Assembly: GCA_934101685.1 (NCBI GenBank)
Contig: CAKORZ010000015.1
Span: forward strand, 1 to 24,000
Origin: an uncultured Bacilli bacterium
GTDB lineage: Bacteria; Bacillota_I; Bacilli_A; RFN20; DUOF01
DNA length: 24,000 bases
Reading direction: 5' to 3'
The notes under the pieces are model-generated. The model was not told the DNA's origin. It saw only the letters and a program-made list of their open reading frames with translations, and made no database searches. Made by a program: the position numbers and the translations under genes. Positions 18,801 through 24,000 of this stretch are shown here, piece after piece. The stretch's first letter is position 1. The number at the start of each line of letters is the position of its first letter.

Positions 18801-21800
18801 AACTCATCAATTGTTGTTTCTTTTTCTTCAACTTCATCTTGTTGTTTCTTTCTTCTCTTTAAGAAGAATATAAAGAAGAACAAGATTATTAATATTAGAA
18901 ACAATACGCCGCCTATATATGCAAATGCATTGTTATTATTTTCATCATCTTCTACTGTTTTTTGACCAAATTTATTTAATTCATCTGAATTAGCTACAAA
19001 AGCTACAAACATATATGTATCATCACTACCAGAAACTCCATACTCAAGAGTCTCTCCATTCATTAATTTTTGATATTCTGCTTCTGAGAAAAGTTTACTG
19101 TTTACATAAGTAAATGTTCCATCAATATTTGGCATTGCTACTAAGTAACCACTGTTACGTGGGTAATTAGTTCCATTAATAGTGAATTTATTAATAGCGT
19201 TATGTTGAGTAATAATTGTAATTATAGTTTTATTGACTATTACTGTATAATCCTTATTGATTACAAATTGTAAGTTAACTGTATTTCCTGCTAAATCTCT
19301 TATTGCTATTTGATAATACCCTTCTTCAGTGAATGTATATGTGTTAGGAATATTATACGTAGAATTAACAACAATAGTTGCTTCTAATTCTACAGTTAAA
19401 ATAACATCAGTATTAGTTATTCCCTTATTTATAACACCAACCAAATCATATACTGGAGGAGTTCTATCAATAACAAACGAAATAACTTCTGATACATTAT
19501 CTGCCATATCTACAGCATATATTCTATATCTTCCTTCATTTACAAAGTTAACTGTTTGTTCTTCTACTCTAATCCAATCTCCACTTTGATATCTATACTC
19601 AAAATACTTTATTCTTTCATTTGCAGATACTTCTACCACTTCTCTATTAGTATACTCACCATCTTTAACACCTAAAATAATTGGCGGAGTAGTATCTATT
19701 GCAAACCATATTCTTGTTTCATTACCAGCGTCATCTCTAACAAGTAAATCATATTCTCCTTCTTCATCAACATACCAAGGGCTTGTTATTATTTTACCGT
19801 TTAACCACGCTGTTAACACTTCATCTGTTCCCATTGTAGGAATGAAGTAAATACTTACTGGTTCTTTATAATACATACCATCTTCAACACCTAGTACAAT
19901 AGGAGGAATAGTATCCACTACATTAACGATTCTTATTGCTTCTCCTACATTTCCAGAGCTATCTATTGCTCTATAAATAACTTCAAATCTTCCTAGTTTC
20001 ATACCTGAAGGAGCATTTATGATATTTACATATCTCATTGGTCCATCGTAATTATCTATTGCAGTAGCTCCATATTCTACATACTCAATACCTCTTTCAA
20101 TAGTTATTGGGTTATCACCATTTAAAGTAATTACTGGTGCTTTAGTATCTTTTACATAAACTCTTCTAGTGACTGTTAACGCTCTGTTTCCATTACTATC
20201 AGTAGCATTATAAATAACTAAGTATTCGCCTAATTTATTTATATTTATGTTATGGTTTATTTTTAATTCTATTGTATATCCATGGTATTCATCATACCTA
20301 TCATAAATGATAGCTCCTAGCTCTTCATATTCTTCGAATACTTCTACAATTTGGCTAGTATCATCTTCACATAATTTAATTTCATCATCTATTTTACATA
20401 ACAAATTAATTACAGGCTTAGTTGTATCTACTACTGTTACATATCTTTTTAAAGTTACTGCAGCGTTATGATTCATATCCTCAACATCATAAGTAATAAC
20501 ATATGTACCAACAGTTGTACTATCAACGCTTCCTCTTACAACAATTCTTTTTTGTAATCCTTCAAGATCAGCTTGATAGTTATCTTCTGCCCACACTCCA
20601 TATCCTGGCAAGTCACATCTTACATCATATTCTTCATATAATGCTTCAATTGTCATATATTGAGGACATCTATCATAGAAATGAAGAATAGGTTTATCAA
20701 GGTCAATAACTACTACCTGTCTAATAACTGTTGCAGCTCTATTGTTATTAGAATCTATTGCATCATAATAGATATAATAAACGCCTAATTCATTTCCTAC
20801 TTCACCAGTTATAATAACTTTTAAATCGGTATCATAGTTATCTGTAACAATCGCACCTGGTTCTACATAACTAACATTTGGATAATCACTTCTTGTAATG
20901 TATGGGTTTGTTCCAATTAACGTTATTACTGGAGGAGTTGTATCTCTTACTACTACCGTTCTAACTGGACTTGCACCTACATTACCAGAGGCATCAGTAT
21001 ATTCATAATAAGCATAGTAAGTACCTAATCTACTTGTGTTTATTGAGTTTACTTCTCTTAAAATACCTAATTCAACTTCATAGTAGAAACTAGTTGCAGT
21101 TATAATGAATTTCCCATCCATATTATCTTCAACTAATGCTCCATCATCTCTAAAAGTATCATAAACTTCTACATAAACAATCTCATCGCCTAATAGAGTG
21201 ATTGTTGGAGGAACATTATCTATAATCTCTACATATCTAGTTGCAGATCCTCTGTTTCCAGAACTATCATATGCAGTATATATAACCTCATAAACACCTG
21301 TTTTATTATAAACAATTTTATTATCTATAATTACTTCTAATTCACCTATATCATAGTTATCTACAGCAATTGCTCCTCTTTCTACATATTCTTGGCCATA
21401 AAATAAAGTTATCATAGGATCACCTATTAAAGTAACCGTTGGAGGAGTTGTATCCCTTACTACTACTTGTCTATATACTGTAATTGCATTGTTTCCATGA
21501 CTATCAGTAGCATCATATCTTATGTAATATGTTCCTATAACATCTGTATTTACCGTACCAGTTACTCTAAGTTTATCAGAAATATCACCATCTATGTCAT
21601 CAATTACTTTAGCGTATTGTTCAATATATTGTTCTTTTGATTTTGCCTCTATATAAATAACTGGATCTCCAATTAAAGTTATCACTGGAGGATTATTGTT
21701 TCTAACATAGAATTCTAGTGCATTACTTACTCTATCTGCAACTTGTGCTTGAACAGTATATGTTCCAATTCCATCAGTAGGAATATAAGTAAGATATACT

Positions 21801-24000
21801 GAATCTTTAATTATATTTCTTTTTACTTCTTTACCATTTATTGTCCATAAAACATTTCTATTAATATCTACGCCTTCTGAATACAATAATCTATATGTTA
21901 CTTGTGTTTCTCTTCCTAATACTTGATTAATAGTTCCACTTACAAATTCAATAAAGATATTACCATAAACAGCATTTTCTACCACTACTTCAAAAGTTCC
22001 TGTTATTCCTCCATAAGTCGCAGTAATATAATATCTTCCAGCCGATCCACTTGGAGTAAATGCTATACTATTTCTAATTTTTTCATCTTTTTCCTTTGTT
22101 CTTACAAACTCATACTCTGAAGTAGTGCCATCACTTAATTCTTTTATGATTTTCCATTCTATATCTTCAACATGAGTTCTATCTGCACCACTATTAAAGT
22201 CAGCCATTAATCTAACTTCTTCTGTTTTACCATATACTTGATAAACACTACCTTTAAAGATAGTAATAATAATATCTGTTAAATCAGCATATATGATTGT
22301 AAAAATATCAGGAGTATAATTAATTGTATAGTTACCTTGATATCCACTAGCAACAGCTAAAGTTCCTAAATTAATCGTGTATTCTCCAGCCTCTTCTCCT
22401 GGATCTCTTTTTAATTCTCCAATAAATCTATCCGAACCAATTAGTATTCCCACATAAGTATATTTCAATTCAGGGTCTTTCTGCTCATATATTTTGTATT
22501 GACCCTTTACAGGTTTAACCTCTATTACTCTAGATAAGATAGTGAAATATGTTTCTTCAATTGATATATCATAGTTCTTTTCATCTTCAAATAATAAAGT
22601 TCCTTTTAAAATTTTATATCTACCAGCATTTTCTCCTGACTCTCTAATAAGATTTCCTGTGCTTGGAACAAACAAAATAGTTTTTTCGCCACTATTTGGA
22701 TCAACAAAATAAGAAGTAAAAGTAAATTCACTTGGATCTTTATCTCCATATATTTTAAATAAATTACTAGAATCTGGAACTACTAGTAAAGGACATGTTT
22801 TTACAATAAATGTACCTGTTGAGAAGTTGTAGTTATAGTTCTTTTTATTAGATATAACAAGTTCTGTATCAATAATAACATATGTTCCTACTCCTGTATA
22901 CTCTCTGTTTAATGTTAGATTGCCTGTTATTGTATCATGTATTCCTAATTTATCATTATCTGCTAAACTACCTCTTACTATCTCATAAGTTAATGAATAA
23001 GGTCTACCATAATAGATTTCTAGATCATTTGCTTTTAAATACAAATCTCTATAATTAATAAGATATGTTTTATTACCTTCTAGTACTAATTCATAATTGT
23101 TATTAATTTCTAAAGTACCAATTGAAATTCGATATGTTCCAACATCTTCTAAAGTACCTGTACCTTCAATAGATCTATTTTCTCTTTCAAGTTTACCTGT
23201 TATAACATCTCCTTTTTCTATAACAGATGTACAATCAATTATTTCATTACTATTATTTCTGCATTTATATGTTATTTCTACATCATCGTCACCATATATC
23301 TTAGATAAATTATCATCTGGTACAATATATATAATTCTAGGTACAACTCTGAATGTTCCTTCAGTATATGTTATATTGTAATAACTTGTAACATCACTAT
23401 CATCGCTTTGTCTTAATATTTTTATTTCATTATGTTTTACAGCATATTCACCTACTGCTAATAGTTTTTCTTTATCATCTTCTGCTATACCTACTATTTC
23501 AAGTTCACTACTTATTTTATCAGCTACTATACTTCCATTTATTGTTAGTAAAGCATTTGATGCAAGTCCTGTTGATTCCCATCCTAATTGACTTTCACCA
23601 TCTTTATTTTTACCATTACCAAATATATCACCATAGAAGAATTCCTTTTTGCTACCTCTAGTAATAATAGAAATATCTCTTTTTTTTATTATAAAGTAAT
23701 CAGTTTCGCTATCATCCCATAATATCTTATAGTTTCCTACTCTAACTCCATCTAACTCACCATTTAATTTAATTAATAGTGTTTTTTCATTTAAATTATA
23801 TGCATATCTACCTGGAATTTCTCCTTCTTCTCTTGTTACTAAGTTTTCATATTCTTCTCTATCAATATCTTCTTTTTCTCCATTATAATAAACATCAAAA
23901 AGATACTCTTTAATCTCCACATCACTAGCAAAATCTAAATCACCATATTGTTTAGATTGTCCTGGTCTCATTTTCACTACTATTTCTCTTTGATATACTG
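18797..24000 (-). CDS. Giant surface protein of MBG-like, Ig-like and DUF5011-like repeats with C-terminal membrane anchor (5' end outside window)
   Basis: At least 1,734 residues are visible. Numbering from the GTG at 23977: MBG-like beta repeats (about 1-590), each opening with a (K)xYGD-type motif such as LSKIYGDDD and LFKIYGDKD; two Ig-like domains (about 590-760); seven DUF5011-type repeats (763-1357) built on PPVITLIGD ... YDATDSHGN; three shorter Ig-like units opening PP(I/V)xxxV (1358 to about 1575); a small unknown domain; one membrane helix (1686-1706); and the basic tail KRRKKQQDE. There is no LPxTG motif, so anchoring is by the helix. The GTG at 23977 is not the true start: the frame stays open to the window edge (VYQREIVV), and REIVVKMRPGQSKQYGD is the ordinary junction between two MBG repeats. 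Such proteins are usually adhesins or surface scaffolds; the ligand is unknown. Confidence 0.9.
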   Translation of the reverse strand, partial: VYQREIVVKMRPGQSKQYGDLDFASDVEIKEYLFDVYYNGEKEDIDREEYENLVTREEGEIPGRYAYNLNEKTLLIKLNGELDGVRVGNYKILWDDSETDYFIIKKRDISIITRGSKKEFFYGDIFGNGKNKDGESQLGWESTGLASNALLTINGSIVADKISSELEIVGIAEDDKEKLLAVGEYAVKHNEIKILRQSDDSDVTSYYNITYTEGTFRVVPRIIYIVPDDNLSKIYGDDDVEITYKCRNNSNEIIDCTSVIEKGDVITGKLERENRSIEGTGTLEDVGTYRISIGTLEINNNYELVLEGNKTYLINYRDLYLKANDLEIYYGRPYSLTYEIVRGSLADNDKLGIHDTITGNLTLNREYTGVGTYVIIDTELVISNKKNYNYNFSTGTFIVKTCPLLVVPDSSNLFKIYGDKDPSEFTFTSYFVDPNSGEKTILFVPSTGNLIRESGENAGRYKILKGTLLFEDEKNYDISIEETYFTILSRVIEVKPVKGQYKIYEQKDPELKYTYVGILIGSDRFIGELKRDPGEEAGEYTINLGTLAVASGYQGNYTINYTPDIFTIIYADLTDIIITIFKGSVYQVYGKTEEVRLMADFNSGADRTHVEDIEWKIIKELSDGTTSEYEFVRTKEKDEKIRNSIAFTPSGSAGRYYITATYGGITGTFEVVVENAVYGNIFIEFVSGTINQVLGRETQVTYRLLYSEGVDINRNVLWTINGKEVKRNIIKDSVYLTYIPTDGIGTYTVQAQVADRVSNALEFYVRNNNPPVITLIGDPVIYIEAKSKEQYIEQYAKVIDDIDGDISDKLRVTGTVNTDVIGTYYIRYDATDSHGNNAITVYRQVVVRDTTPPTVTLIGDPMITLFYGQEYVERGAIAVDNYDIGELEVIIDNKIVYNKTGVYEVIYTAYDSSGNRGSATRYVEIIDNVPPTITLLGDEIVYVEVYDTFRDDGALVEDNMDGKFIITATSFYYEVELGILREVNSINTSRLGTYYAYYEYTDASGNVGASPVRTVVVRDTTPPVITLIGTNPYITRSDYPNVSYVEPGAIVTDNYDTDLKVIITGEVGNELGVYYIYYDAIDSNNNRAATVIRQVVVIDLDKPILHFYDRCPQYMTIEALYEEYDVRCDLPGYGVWAEDNYQADLEGLQKRIVVRGSVDSTTVGTYVITYDVEDMNHNAAVTLKRYVTVVDTTKPVINLLCKIDDEIKLCEDDTSQIVEVFEEYEELGAIIYDRYDEYHGYTIELKINHNININKLGEYLVIYNATDSNGNRALTVTRRVYVKDTKAPVITLNGDNPITIERGIEYVEYGATAIDNYDGPMRYVNIINAPSGMKLGRFEVIYRAIDSSGNVGEAIRIVNVVDTIPPIVLGVEDGMYYKEPVSIYFIPTMGTDEVLTAWLNGKIITSPWYVDEEGEYDLLVRDDAGNETRIWFAIDTTPPIILGVKDGEYTNREVVEVSANERIKYFEYRYQSGDWIRVEEQTVNFVNEGRYRIYAVDMADNVSEVISFVIDRTPPVYDLVGVINKGITNTDVILTVELEATIVVNSTYNIPNTYTFTEEGYYQIAIRDLAGNTVNLQFVINKDYTVIVNKTIITIITQHNAINKFTINGTNYPRNSGYLVAMPNIDGTFTYVNSKLFSEAEYQKLMNGETLEYGVSGSDDTYMFVAFVANSDELNKFGQKTVEDDENNNNAFAYIGGVLFLILIILFFFIFFLKRRKKQQDEVEEKETTIDEF
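19907..21691 (-). repeat. Seven tandem DUF5011-type Ig-like repeats inside the giant surface protein
   Basis: Each unit of about 75-95 residues starts PP(V/T)ITLIGD or a variant. It passes through an acidic DNYD or DNMDG segment, reaches GTYYIxYxAxDSxGN and closes with VVVRDTT, which runs into the next PP. Units five and six are the most divergent and each carry two cysteines. The repeats are well diverged at the DNA level, so they are old or under diversifying selection, not recent duplications. Confidence 0.85.

Noticed and set aside
19907..21691. CRISPR or recent tandem DNA duplication in the giant gene
   Set aside because: The periodicity is at the protein level (Ig-like domains of variable length); the DNA of the units is well diverged and there are no regular spacers.
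19329..23381. Several plus-strand open frames (62-94 codons) opposite the giant gene
   Set aside because: All are shadows of the repeat-coding frame, without ribosome binding sites or recognisable products.

Overview
The window is AT-rich, densely packed bacterial DNA from a low-GC Bacillota. It most resembles the Bacilli / Erysipelotrichia / Mycoplasmatota-like lineages; that placement is inferred from gene content and base composition, not measured. The standard code is used: TGG is read as Trp, and TGA ends comFC, atpH and atpE. Nearly every gene lies on the minus strand, so the natural reading direction runs from high to low coordinates. The only clear plus-strand gene is the yigZ homologue. 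No tRNA, rRNA, CRISPR array or insertion sequence was seen, and no gene-free stretch exceeds 300 bases.

Layout, left to right. 1-1472: the N-terminal 490 codons of secA, cut by the window edge. 1591-1800: a cold-shock protein with its own terminator. 1867-3565: comFC and comFA (DNA-uptake helicase and its partner). comFA appears to start at a non-canonical ATT codon, placed by a good promoter and a perfect Shine-Dalgarno. 3626-4750: a GNAT-like protein. 4878-5453: a YigZ/IMPACT protein, convergent with the next pair. 5437-7261: two tandem, paralogous membrane proteins. Each has a signal peptide, a Cys-containing ectodomain and a C-terminal two-helix hairpin resembling VirB2/TrbC-type pilins. 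They have their own promoter and are the best candidate here for an undescribed surface system.

7381-15077 is one long operon read leftward: rpiB, atpZ, atpI, atpB, E, F, H, A, G, D, C, then a SpoIIQ-like degenerate M23 protein. It has a promoter before rpiB and a terminator after the SpoIIQ-like gene, with many short gene overlaps. Two features of the ATP synthase are unusual. The c subunit has carboxylates at both residue 32 and residue 65, the two-carboxylate pattern known from a Na+-driven rotor. The epsilon subunit is 85 residues and lacks the C-terminal inhibitory helices. Together they suggest an enzyme that may work largely as an ATP-driven Na+ pump in a fermentative cell.

15207-16800: a small secreted protein of unknown function, and a class II Fic protein with a C-terminal helix-turn-helix. 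A 25-bp repeated array (one mismatch between copies) sits at the promoter of each gene, suggesting shared control. 16896-18707: typA/bipA with a promoter and a textbook terminator. 18797-24000: the 3' part of a giant surface protein of MBG-like, Ig-like and DUF5011-like repeats, ending in one membrane helix and a basic tail. It runs off the right edge of the window, so its true start is not visible.
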